Both the position numbers and the translations under genes were made by a program. From assembly GCF_002849715.1 (NCBI RefSeq), contig NZ_CP018863.1, forward strand, positions 2,976,001 through 3,040,000: a stretch of 64,000 nucleotides of DNA, written 5' to 3'. The notes beneath the pieces are model-generated. The model was not told the origin of the DNA, made no database searches, and saw only the letters and a list, made by a program, of their open reading frames with translations. The stretch is from Arthrobacter crystallopoietes (GTDB lineage: Bacteria; Actinomycetota; Actinomycetes; Actinomycetales; Micrococcaceae). This document shows positions 1-9,159 of this stretch, piece after piece; within the stretch, counting starts at the first letter, position 1; each line of letters opens with the position of its first letter.

Positions 1-735
1 GAGGACGACGACGCCACCGCGGCCGCCCGGAACGCGGTCGCCGTGATCGCCGCCGGCACCGGAGTGGACCCGCGGGAGGAACTGGCGCGGCTCGGCGTCG
101 GCTTTGTGGTGCTGCAGCAGACAGACAGTTCCGCGGAACTGCTGGCCAACAGGATCGACGCCGTCCCCGGGCTCAGCGCCGTGGGACGCACGGATTCGGG
201 CTGGCTGTGGCGTGTGGTGCCGGACCGGAGCGGCGAAGGCGACGCGAGCAGCACACTGACCAGCCGGGTGCGCGTGATCGACAGTACCGGAGCACTGCTG
301 CAGACGGTGCCGTCCTCCTGGACCAGTGCCGGAACCACCATTCCCGAAGGCAACGCCGGACGCATGGTGGTTCTAGCCGAGCGGATGAACCCGGGCTGGA
401 ATGCAACCCTTGACGGCCAGCCGCTCGAGCAGGCGGAGAACGGCTGGGCGCAGGCGTTCAAGGTGCCCGAAGCCGGCGGCGAACTGCGGATCAGCTACAC
501 CAACCCGTGGGGCATCTGGGTAGCCATTGTGCAGATCATTTTCCTCGGCATCACCGTCCTGCTGGCCATCCCGATCCCGTCCCGACGGCGCTTCGTTCCC
601 CGGCGGATCGACCACATCATGACCACCGGCACGGACAGCAGCCCCGAAGAACTGCGGATGGCCGCACACGAGATCGACCGCGCCGACAGGCACCACGCCG
701 ACACGGCACCTGCCACGGCAGGGAAGGAACCGTAG
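1..735 (+). CDS. C-terminal part of a large membrane glycosyltransferase-type protein (5' truncated)
   Basis: The frame is open from the first base, so the start lies outside the window and only the last 244 residues are visible. They contain a soluble domain with the pattern NPGWNATLDGQ near residue 130, then one membrane segment (about 170-194), then a charged tail. An NPGW-xA-xLDG segment before a terminal helix is typical of the C-termini of very large actinobacterial envelope glycosyltransferases (arabinosyl/glycosyl-transferase-like), and the following DUF5719 gene is their usual neighbour. The catalytic part is not visible, so the family assignment rests on this end and on context. Confidence 0.6.
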   Translation, partial: EDDDATAAARNAVAVIAAGTGVDPREELARLGVGFVVLQQTDSSAELLANRIDAVPGLSAVGRTDSGWLWRVVPDRSGEGDASSTLTSRVRVIDSTGALLQTVPSSWTSAGTTIPEGNAGRMVVLAERMNPGWNATLDGQPLEQAENGWAQAFKVPEAGGELRISYTNPWGIWVAIVQIIFLGITVLLAIPIPSRRRFVPRRIDHIMTTGTDSSPEELRMAAHEIDRADRHHADTAPATAGKEP

Positions 736-737
736 CC

Positions 738-2576
738 ATGGCAGACAAGCCTGACAACCAGCCCGACGAGCAGTCCGCGCCTGCCGATCCGCAGGACGCT
801 GCAGCCGGAAAGGCCGAACGCGGGACCCGCAAGGGGCGCCGCGCCACGAAGACCGCCAAGGCCCAAGAGGCAGCGGCAGCAAAGGCATCGGCCGCAGGTT
901 CGGCCCGGGCCGCCAAAAGGAACGCTTCCGCTCCCGCCGCCAGTACGACGGCGGATGCAACGCCGCGCCCGGACGGACGCGAGGACGAACCGCCAGCCCG
1001 GAAGAAGAACGGCCGCCTGGTTGGCCTTGCGGCCGGGCTGGGCATCCTCGTACTCGGCACCGGTGGCATTGTGGCCGGCAGCGTCATGCAACCACCCCGG
1101 GCCGCCGCCGAACTGCCACCCGTTTCGGCCGCCGTCCCGGCCGGTGAGTACACCGGCGCCTGCCCCGAACCGCTGAAACTCCTGGACAGCTCGGCCGAAG
1201 AGGTGGATCCCGAGTTCAGCCCTGTCTCCACGACGGCGGAAACCCGGGCACGCGCCGTCGTTCTTAGTGATTTGGGCGGAACGGTGCCCGGTAGCGCACT
1301 GTTCGAACTGGGTTCGGACTCGCCGCTGCGCGAGATCGCGGAGTTCACCGGTGAGGCAGGCAGCACCGGCCGCAGCGAAGCAGGGGAGACTAAGGTCCTG
1401 GCCGAGGTGGTGCCGAGCCAGGACATTTCCGCGGCCATCGTGCTGAGGGTGGAGCCGATGGGGCAGCAGCATCCGCAGGCGGGGGCGACGATGACCTACA
1501 CCGCCGAAGACGGCGACCTCCGCGGCTTGGCGGCGGCCAACTGCGCGATGCCGTCGAACGATTTCTGGCTGCTCGGTGCCTCCACCACGGTGGGCAGCAG
1601 CGCCGTGCTCAACCTGTACAATGCCACCGAAACCGCGTCCACCGTGGACCTGGAGCTCGTCGGTGCCGAGGGGCCGATCCAGGCCGCCGGCAGCCGCGGG
1701 TTGCTCATCGCCCCCGGCGAATCGAAGTCCATCGTGCTGGCGGGTCTGGCCGCGAACCAGGAATCACTGGCCGTGCATGTCAGTTCCTCCGGCGGTCCGA
1801 TTGTAGGCGCCATCCAGCAGAGCGTCCTGCGCGAACTGACGCCCGGCGGCGTGGAGCTGCTGCAGCCTTCGGCCGGCGCGGGCCTGAGCCAAGTGCTCAC
1901 CGGAATTGCGGTGCAGGACGAGGAAACTGCGCAGGAGATCCGCGGGCAGGCCGGGTACGAGAATGCCTCGCCCGCCCTGAACGTGGTGGTCCCGGGTGCC
2001 AGCGACGCGACGGTGGAAGTACGCGTTTTCGGTTCGAAGGGCCAGGTGGCACTGCCCGGCGGCGGAGTCTTCAACGTCGCGGCCGGAACGGTCTCCGCTA
2101 TCCCGCTCGACTCGCTTCCGGGGGGAACGTACTCGGTTCAGGTGACCTCGGACGTGTCCGTGGTGGCTTCGGCCCGGGTGAGCCGGGGCACGGGCGAAGG
2201 CGACCCGGTGGATTTCGGCTGGGCTCCGTCCACGGACCGGCTGGGCAGCGAACACCTGGCCATTGTGCCCGGCGGCGTCAGCTCCCGGTTCTCCTTCATC
2301 GCGCCGGAGGGCAATGCAAAGGTCAGCGTGACGCCGGTCGGCGCGAACGGCCAGCTCGGCAGCGAGCGGGTGCTCGATGTGCCGGGCGGAAGCACCGTCT
2401 CGCTGAATCCGATGGCCGGCGGCGCGGACCCGGCCGCACTCCTGATCGGCGCGACGGGGGATCCGGTCTACGGGTCGCAGGTAGTCTTCACCGGGGGCTC
2501 GCCGAACATTTCGGTGCTGGCGGTTCCGCCGGGAACCCAGGGCCGGCAGAGCGTGCCGGTCTTCCTGGGCTACTGA
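738..2576 (+). CDS. DUF5719 family membrane-anchored extracellular protein
   Basis: The start is the ATG two bases after the preceding stop, with GGAAGG at ribosome-binding distance; an upstream in-frame extension would overlap the previous gene. The product is 612 aa: an Ala/Lys-rich cytoplasmic N-terminus of about 90 residues, one membrane segment (LVGLAAGLGILVLGTGGIVAG), and a long extracellular region rich in Gly, Val and Ser that looks beta-structured. This matches the DUF5719 family, found in actinobacteria directly after the large envelope glycosyltransferase. No catalytic motif is visible and the function is unknown. Near-zero spacing suggests co-transcription and a shared role in envelope glycan assembly (inference). 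Confidence 0.8.
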   Translation: MADKPDNQPDEQSAPADPQDAAAGKAERGTRKGRRATKTAKAQEAAAAKASAAGSARAAKRNASAPAASTTADATPRPDGREDEPPARKKNGRLVGLAAGLGILVLGTGGIVAGSVMQPPRAAAELPPVSAAVPAGEYTGACPEPLKLLDSSAEEVDPEFSPVSTTAETRARAVVLSDLGGTVPGSALFELGSDSPLREIAEFTGEAGSTGRSEAGETKVLAEVVPSQDISAAIVLRVEPMGQQHPQAGATMTYTAEDGDLRGLAAANCAMPSNDFWLLGASTTVGSSAVLNLYNATETASTVDLELVGAEGPIQAAGSRGLLIAPGESKSIVLAGLAANQESLAVHVSSSGGPIVGAIQQSVLRELTPGGVELLQPSAGAGLSQVLTGIAVQDEETAQEIRGQAGYENASPALNVVVPGASDATVEVRVFGSKGQVALPGGGVFNVAAGTVSAIPLDSLPGGTYSVQVTSDVSVVASARVSRGTGEGDPVDFGWAPSTDRLGSEHLAIVPGGVSSRFSFIAPEGNAKVSVTPVGANGQLGSERVLDVPGGSTVSLNPMAGGADPAALLIGATGDPVYGSQVVFTGGSPNISVLAVPPGTQGRQSVPVFLGY

Positions 2577-2627
2577 GGCAGCCGGGCTACGGAGGCAGCT
2601 GGGCTGCTGATCCCCCGGGCTGCCGAG

Positions 2628-3119
2628 TCAGGAGCGGGTGCGCCCGTAGCTGGGGTCAACGGCCTCGGGGGCCATGCCGAGTAACTCGGCGGCCTGTTCA
2701 ACCACGACGTCGTGCACCAGTTCCGGCAGCTCTTCCTTGCTGTCGGCCTCCCGCTCCACCGGACGCCGGAAAACAGTAACGACGGCGGGCCGTCCCGGAG
2801 CTGCAGGAGTGAAGCTGCCAAGGGGCGCGGGGCCGCCTGCGGCAACAAGTTCCTCCAGATCCGGTGGGATTTCGGCGACCACGAATTGGGTGGCCTCGAT
2901 GGGGTCACCCCACAGGTAGTGAAGCCGTTCGGCGGAGTCCGAGACCCAGCCTTCGAACCGTTCTTCCCGGGTGCGGTTGCCCGGCAGGTGGGCGGGCACA
3001 AGCTCACCGCGCAGTCCGCGCCCGTGGCGGTTCCGCCGTCGTTTTTCGAACGGCTTTGATTTGCCCCCGGACTGCGCTGCATCACTCAGCCTGACATTGA
3101 GCGATGGTCCGTTTTTCAT
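2628..3119 (-). CDS. Metallopeptidase family protein (zincin-like, degenerate motif)
   Basis: 163 aa. The C-terminal half matches the small actinobacterial 'metallopeptidase family' proteins encoded beside DUF3499: VVTVFRRPVER, then ELVHDVVVEQAAELLGM and a final DP. The usual zincin HExxH is not present; only His and a Glu five residues later (HDVVVE) remain, so peptidase activity is uncertain. The first 45 residues are basic and poorly conserved, and the ATG start has no strong ribosome-binding site, so the start could lie further in. Two copies of the dispersed 11-mer fall in this gene, one sense (reading KRRR) and one antisense. Confidence 0.75.
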   Translation of the reverse strand: MKNGPSLNVRLSDAAQSGGKSKPFEKRRRNRHGRGLRGELVPAHLPGNRTREERFEGWVSDSAERLHYLWGDPIEATQFVVAEIPPDLEELVAAGGPAPLGSFTPAAPGRPAVVTVFRRPVEREADSKEELPELVHDVVVEQAAELLGMAPEAVDPSYGRTRS

Positions 3120-3209
3120 ATATCGACTCTAATCCTGTCCGCGGCCAAAAGCACGGCAGAGCGTGCCGCTGCACGTTCCGGAGGCCGGAGGCGGGTAGGA
3201 TGCATAGTC

Positions 3210-3599
3210 GTGGGATCCATACGCCAATGTTCACGCTCGGCCTGTCAACGGCCGGCCATCGCTACTTTGACGTACGTGTATGCCGATTCCACGGCCGTCC
3301 TCGGGCCGCTGGCCACCTATGCCGAACCGCACTGCTACGACCTGTGCGCCGAGCACGCGGAGCGGCTGACCGTACCGCGCGGCTGGGAAGTCATGCGGCT
3401 GGCGCTGCCGGAGCAGGCTCCCGTTCCCAACACCGATGACCTGATGGCCTTGGCCAAGGCGGTCCGCGAGGCAGGAACCGCCCCCTCCAGTCCGGACGAA
3501 GTGCCGGCCCAGCGCGGCCTGCGCGAGCCGATTGAACCCCCGGCCGAGTCCGGCGGAGCCCGCCGCGGGCACCTGCGCATTCTGCGCGGACAGCAGTAG
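3210..3599 (+). CDS. DUF3499 family protein
   Basis: 129 aa with a GTG start preceded by GGTAGG. The N-terminal half matches DUF3499: CSRSAC near the start, then CYDLCAEH and a conserved GWEVMRL. The four cysteines and the histidine look like a small zinc-ribbon fold, but no function is known. It is divergent from the metallopeptidase gene, as in many actinobacteria. The last 45 residues are polar and probably disordered. In relatives the next genes are usually phosphomannomutase, Trm112 and mannose-6-phosphate isomerase; here only Trm112 follows. Confidence 0.85.
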   Translation: MGSIRQCSRSACQRPAIATLTYVYADSTAVLGPLATYAEPHCYDLCAEHAERLTVPRGWEVMRLALPEQAPVPNTDDLMALAKAVREAGTAPSSPDEVPAQRGLREPIEPPAESGGARRGHLRILRGQQ

Positions 3600-3702
3600 G
3601 GCGATAACCTGAAGTGAAGAAATCCGCCGCCGGCCAGCCCTGGCCGTCTGCGTGCCGGTACGTCCTGACGCCAGGATCACAGGATCAAAGGAAACTATCA
3701 CC

Positions 3703-3930
3703 ATGGCCCATCTTTCCCCTGAACTGCTTGCCGTCCTGCGTTGCCCGGTGACCGGATCATCGCTGGTCCAGGAAGGCGAGGAACTGGTTTCCAGCGCGAA
3801 GGACGCCAGCGGCCGGCAACTGCACTACCGCATCGACGAGGGCATCCCCGTCCTGCTCCCGCCGGCGATGCAGGAAGCCGCACAGCCGGCCACCGACAAT
3901 TCCCCGAACACCACGGCAACCGACGCCTAA
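3703..3930 (+). CDS. Trm112 family protein
   Basis: 75 aa. The ATG is chosen for the AAAGGAA upstream and because [20 protein letters not shown] is the normal N-terminus of this family; an extension to an upstream GTG is not needed. The segment ends with [12 protein letters not shown], the typical 'GIPVLLP' close of YcaR/Trm112-like zinc-ribbon proteins. Only one cysteine (CPVTG) is seen, so zinc binding may be lost. In eukaryotes Trm112 activates methyltransferases; bacterial homologues have no settled role. It lies 19 bp before ahcY, so translation with that SAM-cycle gene is plausible. Confidence 0.85.
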   Translation: MAHLSPELLAVLRCPVTGSSLVQEGEELVSSAKDASGRQLHYRIDEGIPVLLPPAMQEAAQPATDNSPNTTATDA

Positions 3931-3949
3931 CCAACGCCCAGGAGAACAC

Positions 3950-5452
<1,503 letters not shown>

Positions 5453-5499
5453 GCCGCACCGCTACTAAGTCCCAGCGCACCACCGCATTCCAGCGAACG

Positions 5500-5540
5500 A
5501 CGGCGGGCCGGTTACCTTCGGGTGCCCGGCCCGCCGTTTT
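5500..5540 (+). terminator. Rho-independent terminator after ahcY
   Basis: A 12-bp perfect stem (5500-5511 pairing with 5526-5537) is followed by TTTT. The left arm overlaps one copy of the dispersed 11-mer (5496-5506), the only exact copy in non-coding DNA. Confidence 0.85.
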
Positions 5541-5718
5541 CCTGCTACATCCCAGCGTTTCGGCCATCCCCCAAAATGGGGAATCGTTGGGGATTGATTT
5601 TTGGGACTGAGGTTTTTCAAAGCACGGCAGGCCAACATTGGTTCCAGTCTTGAACACGAGGACCACTGACACTGGTACCGAAGTGATCAAGACGCCGGAG
5701 TCCGGCGAAGCGCCCCCC

Positions 5719-5768
5719 AACCCGCCGGGCTCCGGTTCCCCTCAACCCGCCGGGCTCCGGTTCCCCTC
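5719..5768. repeat. Two tandem copies of a 25-bp unit
   Basis: 5719-5743 and 5744-5768 are identical, each ending in GGTTCCCCTC. This is a recent-looking duplication in non-coding DNA with no evident function. Confidence 0.9.
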
Positions 5769-5872
5769 CATCCCAGCGGCATGCCTGCAATCCGCCGAAC
5801 CGTTGTTCATGTTGTCCTGTCCTGACCGCCAAAGCGAGAAAAACCGGGCCGGCTGGCATGATGAAGAGAGGT

Positions 5873-5889
5873 GTGCAGCCTGGCTGCAC
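5873..5889. promoter_or_regulatory. Perfect inverted repeat upstream of the aminotransferase gene
   Basis: GTGCAGC and its complement GCTGCAC are separated by CTG, 35 bp before the ATG. Size and position suit either a repressor operator or a small RNA hairpin. Which protein would bind is unknown. Confidence 0.4.
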
Positions 5890-5923
5890 CGAGAACCGCT
5901 CACAACGTTAGGATGCAGACGTC

Positions 5924-7033
5924 ATGACCATGAGTCCGGATCGGATCATTCCCACCCGTCATCTCTTTGGCCCGGGACCGTGCAACCCATACGCGGAGGC
6001 GACCGCGGCGCTGGGTCTGCCGCTGATCGGGCACCTCGACCCGGAGTTCATCGCGCGTATGGACCGGACCAACGAGGGCCTGCGCGTGCTCTGGGGTACT
6101 AAGAACGCCCGGACCCTTCCGCTGAGCGCCACCGGCTCGGCGGGCATGGAGGCCGCCTTCGTCAATACGGTGCAGTCCGGCGACGTCGCCGTGATCGCGG
6201 TGAACGGGCTCTTCGGCGAGCGGATGTGCGAGGTCGCATCGCGGGCCGGTGCCGAGGTGGTGCGCGTGGACCACGAATGGGGCACGCCGGTAGACGCCGA
6301 GCGGGTTGCGGCGGCGCATCCGAACCCCACGGTCATCGCGGCCGTCCATGCCGAGACCAGCACGGGCGTCCTGAGCGATATAGCTGCCCTCGGCGCCATC
6401 AAGGGGGACGCCCTGCTGATTACCGACGCCGTGACATCCATCGGCGGCATGCCCATCCTCGCGGACGAGTGGGGCATCGACGTCGGCTATGCCGGCACGC
6501 AGAAGTGTCTGGGCGTGGCCCCGGGCCTCGCGCCGTTCACCATCTCGGACCGCGCCTTCGAGCGCCGCGTGCCCAAGCCGCAGTCGTGGTACCTGGATCT
6601 GGGGCTGCTCGGCGGCTACGCCAACGGTGCCCCGGGCGGGCAGCGCGCGTACCACCACACCGCGCCGGTGGGCATGGTGGCCAGCTTGGAAGCGGGCATC
6701 AACCGCATCCTGGCGGAGGGGCTCGACGCGGTGACCGAACGCCACCGCTCGGCGGGCAAGGCCTTGCAGGACGGGCTCCAGGAAATGGGCCTGGAGCTGT
6801 TCGCGGCCGAGGGCTACCGGCTGCCGCAGCTGACCACGGTGATGGTTCCCGAGGGAGTCGACTCGGCGGCGGTCCGCGGCTACCTGCTGGAGAACTTCAA
6901 CATCGAGATCGGTGCCGGCGCCGGCGAGTTCACGTCCACTGTCTGGCGGATCGGGCTCATGGGGCCGAACGCCAATCCGGCCTCTGTGGCACTGCTGCTG
7001 GGCGCCCTCAAGGAAGCGATCGCCAAGGCCTGA
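5924..7033 (+). CDS. Class V aminotransferase, alanine-glyoxylate/serine-glyoxylate type
   Basis: 369 aa. It begins HLFGPGPCNPYAEA, typical of the AGT group, with SATGSAGMEAAF for phosphate binding, TDAVTSIGG containing the PLP-contacting Asp, and YAGTQKCLGVAPGLAPF, in which Lys194 is the expected Schiff-base lysine. Family members move an amino group between alanine or serine and glyoxylate, or act as (S)-ureidoglycine-glyoxylate aminotransferases; sequence alone does not settle the substrate. A second ATG lies two codons in. The gene stands alone between a terminator upstream and a bidirectional terminator downstream. Confidence 0.88.
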   Translation: MTMSPDRIIPTRHLFGPGPCNPYAEATAALGLPLIGHLDPEFIARMDRTNEGLRVLWGTKNARTLPLSATGSAGMEAAFVNTVQSGDVAVIAVNGLFGERMCEVASRAGAEVVRVDHEWGTPVDAERVAAAHPNPTVIAAVHAETSTGVLSDIAALGAIKGDALLITDAVTSIGGMPILADEWGIDVGYAGTQKCLGVAPGLAPFTISDRAFERRVPKPQSWYLDLGLLGGYANGAPGGQRAYHHTAPVGMVASLEAGINRILAEGLDAVTERHRSAGKALQDGLQEMGLELFAAEGYRLPQLTTVMVPEGVDSAAVRGYLLENFNIEIGAGAGEFTSTVWRIGLMGPNANPASVALLLGALKEAIAKA

Positions 7034-7040
7034 CCTGACG

Positions 7041-7089
7041 GCGGCCTCGGTTCCGGGCTAGCCGCCGACTCGTCCGGAACCGAGGCCGC
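7041..7089. terminator. Bidirectional terminator between convergent genes
   Basis: A 16-bp perfect stem (7041-7056 with 7074-7089) lies between the convergent aminotransferase and RDD genes, abutting the RDD stop codon. Confidence 0.85.
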
Positions 7090-7893
7090 TCAGTCCTGGA
7101 ACGGGAGCGAGTGCAGACGCTTGCTCTGCGCCTGGGAGCGCTCGTACTGGCGGCTCAGCCTGGCGAAGTCGCGTTCCCGGCGTTCGGCCATGACCGCGAT
7201 CAGGAACATTTCCGGCGCGGTACCGGCCGGCGGCGGGGGAGAGACATAGCCCGAGGTCTCGTTCGCCAGGTCGATCGCCAGCCGTTCCCGCGAAGCAGGA
7301 ATCATCTTGGGCGACTGGACAATGAACTGGGAGATCCGGCGCGCCAGCGGCTCCGGCAGCCGCCCCATGTCGGTCAGCTTCACCCACGGCACCAGCTGCG
7401 GCGGAATGTGCGGCAGTTCCTGCGGGATCACTCCCACGCGTTCGCGCATGCTGTAGGTCCCGGCGAGCAGATCGCCCAGCCGCTTGGATCGGTCATTGAA
7501 GAGTGCGACGACGAACGCCACGGAACCGAGCAGCAGGTACAGCTCGAACACGCCCACCAGCCCCCGGATCAAGGCGTGCCGGAAGCGGATGGAGCCGCCG
7601 TCGTCGCGCACTATCCGCAGTCCCATGATCAGCCGGCCGACCGACTTGCCGCGGGTCAGCGTCTCGAGCGTCACGGGCACGATCACCAGGAAAAACACCA
7701 CCATGGTCAGCACCAGGGCCTGCGCCGCCGCGGGGTCGAACCCGATCTGCACGGTCTCCGCCAGGAACGCGGTGGTCAGGATCAGCAGCAGGAAGTTGAT
7801 GATGCAGTCGATCATCGAGCTCAGCGCGCGCACCCCGAACGACGCCGGACGCAGTTCCAGGACCACGGCCTCGCCCGTGACGATGTTGCTCAT
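7090..7893 (-). CDS. RDD family integral membrane protein
   Basis: 267 aa. The N-terminal 150 residues show the RDD pattern: PASFGVRALSSMIDCIINF with Arg and Asp in the first helix, a second membrane helix, then LTRGKSVGRLIMGLRIVRDDGG and NDRSKRLGDLLAGTYSMRER. About four membrane segments are visible. The last 110 residues are soluble and charged. Its function is unclear; some RDD proteins are transporters. It is divergent from a SpoIIM-family gene, a pairing common in actinobacteria. Confidence 0.88.
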   Translation of the reverse strand: MSNIVTGEAVVLELRPASFGVRALSSMIDCIINFLLLILTTAFLAETVQIGFDPAAAQALVLTMVVFFLVIVPVTLETLTRGKSVGRLIMGLRIVRDDGGSIRFRHALIRGLVGVFELYLLLGSVAFVVALFNDRSKRLGDLLAGTYSMRERVGVIPQELPHIPPQLVPWVKLTDMGRLPEPLARRISQFIVQSPKMIPASRERLAIDLANETSGYVSPPPPAGTAPEMFLIAVMAERRERDFARLSRQYERSQAQSKRLHSLPFQD

Positions 7894-8005
7894 GCCACCA
7901 CTCTACCGAGCACCCGGCAGCCCAGCCGTGCGCCCGTAGCCCCCGCCCAGCACTTGCACAGTCCAACCCGGCACCCGCGCGGCCCGCGACCGATAGGCTG
8001 GAGGC

Positions 8006-8998
8006 GTGGATATCGATGCCTTCACCGCGGTGCACCAGCATGACTGGAAACGCCTGGACGAGCTCAGCGCGAAGCGCCGCCTGACCGGCGAGGAAGCCGA
8101 CGAGCTGCTTGTGCTGTACCAGCGCACCTCCACGCACCTGTCGATGATCCGCTCCATCGCGCCCGAAAGCCAGCTCTCCGGAGCGCTCTCCACACGGCTG
8201 TCCCGCGCACGCACCAAGTTCACCGGCGCCCGCTCCAACTTCGCGGAGGATGTTGCCGGGTTCTTTGTGCTCTCGCTGCCCGCCGCGTTCTACCGGATCC
8301 GCTGGCTCACGGTCATTATCGGCGTCGTCTTTATCCTCGTGTCCTGGCTCTTCGGCGCCTGGGTTACAGGCAACCCCGAGGTCATCAAGGCCATCGGCTC
8401 GGACGAAGAGCTGCGCCAGTACGTCGAAGAAGACTTCGTCAACTACTACAAGGAAAACCCCAACGCGTCCTTCGCCGGCATGGTCTGGACCAACAACGCG
8501 TGGATCGCCGCCCAGTGCGTGGCCTTCGGCGTGACCGGTCTCTGGGTGCCGTACGTGCTCTACATGAACGCGCAGGGCGTGGGCATGGCCGGCGGAATGA
8601 TGGCGGCCTACGACCAGCTGGACACCTTCTTTCTCTACATCCTGCCGCACGGCCTGATGGAGATGACCGCCATCTTCATCGCCGGCGCCGCGGGTCTGCG
8701 GATCTTCTGGTCCTGGGTTTCTCCCGGCCGCATGACCCGCGCCGCGTCGCTCGCGAAAGAAGGCCGCTCGCTGATCACCGTCGCCCTGGGGCTGGTGCTG
8801 GTCCTGTTCATCTCCGGGCTCGTCGAGGGCTTTGTGACGCCGAGCGACCTGCCGCACTGGCTCCGGATCGGCATCGGCGCGCTGGTGCTCGCCGCATACT
8901 GGACCTACACCCTGGTGCTCGGCCGGCGTGCCTACAATGCCGGGGAACGCGGCGACCTGGGCCGCTTCGACGCCGGGGAGGTCGCCCGGACCAGCTGA
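8006..8998 (+). CDS. Stage II sporulation protein M (SpoIIM) family membrane protein
   Basis: 330 aa with a GTG start after CTGGAGGC. The N-terminal 70 residues are helical and charged (DWKRLDELSAKRRLTGEEADELLVLYQ); then come about five membrane segments, including the family's FGVTGLWVPYVLYMNAQGVGMAGG and LPHGLMEMTAIFIAGAAGLRI. SpoIIM helps membrane remodelling in sporulating Firmicutes, but this lineage does not sporulate and the actinobacterial homologue's role is unknown. The SpoIIM/RDD pair is often near moxR/DUF58 genes, found here about 10 kb away. Confidence 0.88.
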   Translation: MDIDAFTAVHQHDWKRLDELSAKRRLTGEEADELLVLYQRTSTHLSMIRSIAPESQLSGALSTRLSRARTKFTGARSNFAEDVAGFFVLSLPAAFYRIRWLTVIIGVVFILVSWLFGAWVTGNPEVIKAIGSDEELRQYVEEDFVNYYKENPNASFAGMVWTNNAWIAAQCVAFGVTGLWVPYVLYMNAQGVGMAGGMMAAYDQLDTFFLYILPHGLMEMTAIFIAGAAGLRIFWSWVSPGRMTRAASLAKEGRSLITVALGLVLVLFISGLVEGFVTPSDLPHWLRIGIGALVLAAYWTYTLVLGRRAYNAGERGDLGRFDAGEVARTS

Positions 8999-9159
8999 CC
9001 TGCTCCCGGAACTGAGCTGGGCCGGCTCCGGGCAGCCCAGGCCAGAGCCGCCGGTAACGGGGCGACTCATCCGATGACGCCGGGGTGGCATCCGCGGCCG
9101 GAACGCTCCCGGCGGTACTGTCTTGACAGACGTGCCAACCGCGAGGAAAGAGGGAGAAC

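Larger units (their letters stand above)
5541..5923. other. Non-coding region between ahcY and the aminotransferase gene
   Basis: About 380 bp with no convincing gene. It holds a 25-bp tandem duplication and, near the 3' end, a perfect inverted repeat 35 bp before the next start. Short open frames on both strands here have no homology I recognise and are driven by base composition. Confidence 0.6.

Noticed and set aside
5617..5923. Open frames on both strands in the gap before the aminotransferase gene
   Set aside because: They run through a tandem duplication, overlap real genes, and show no domain or ribosome-binding support.
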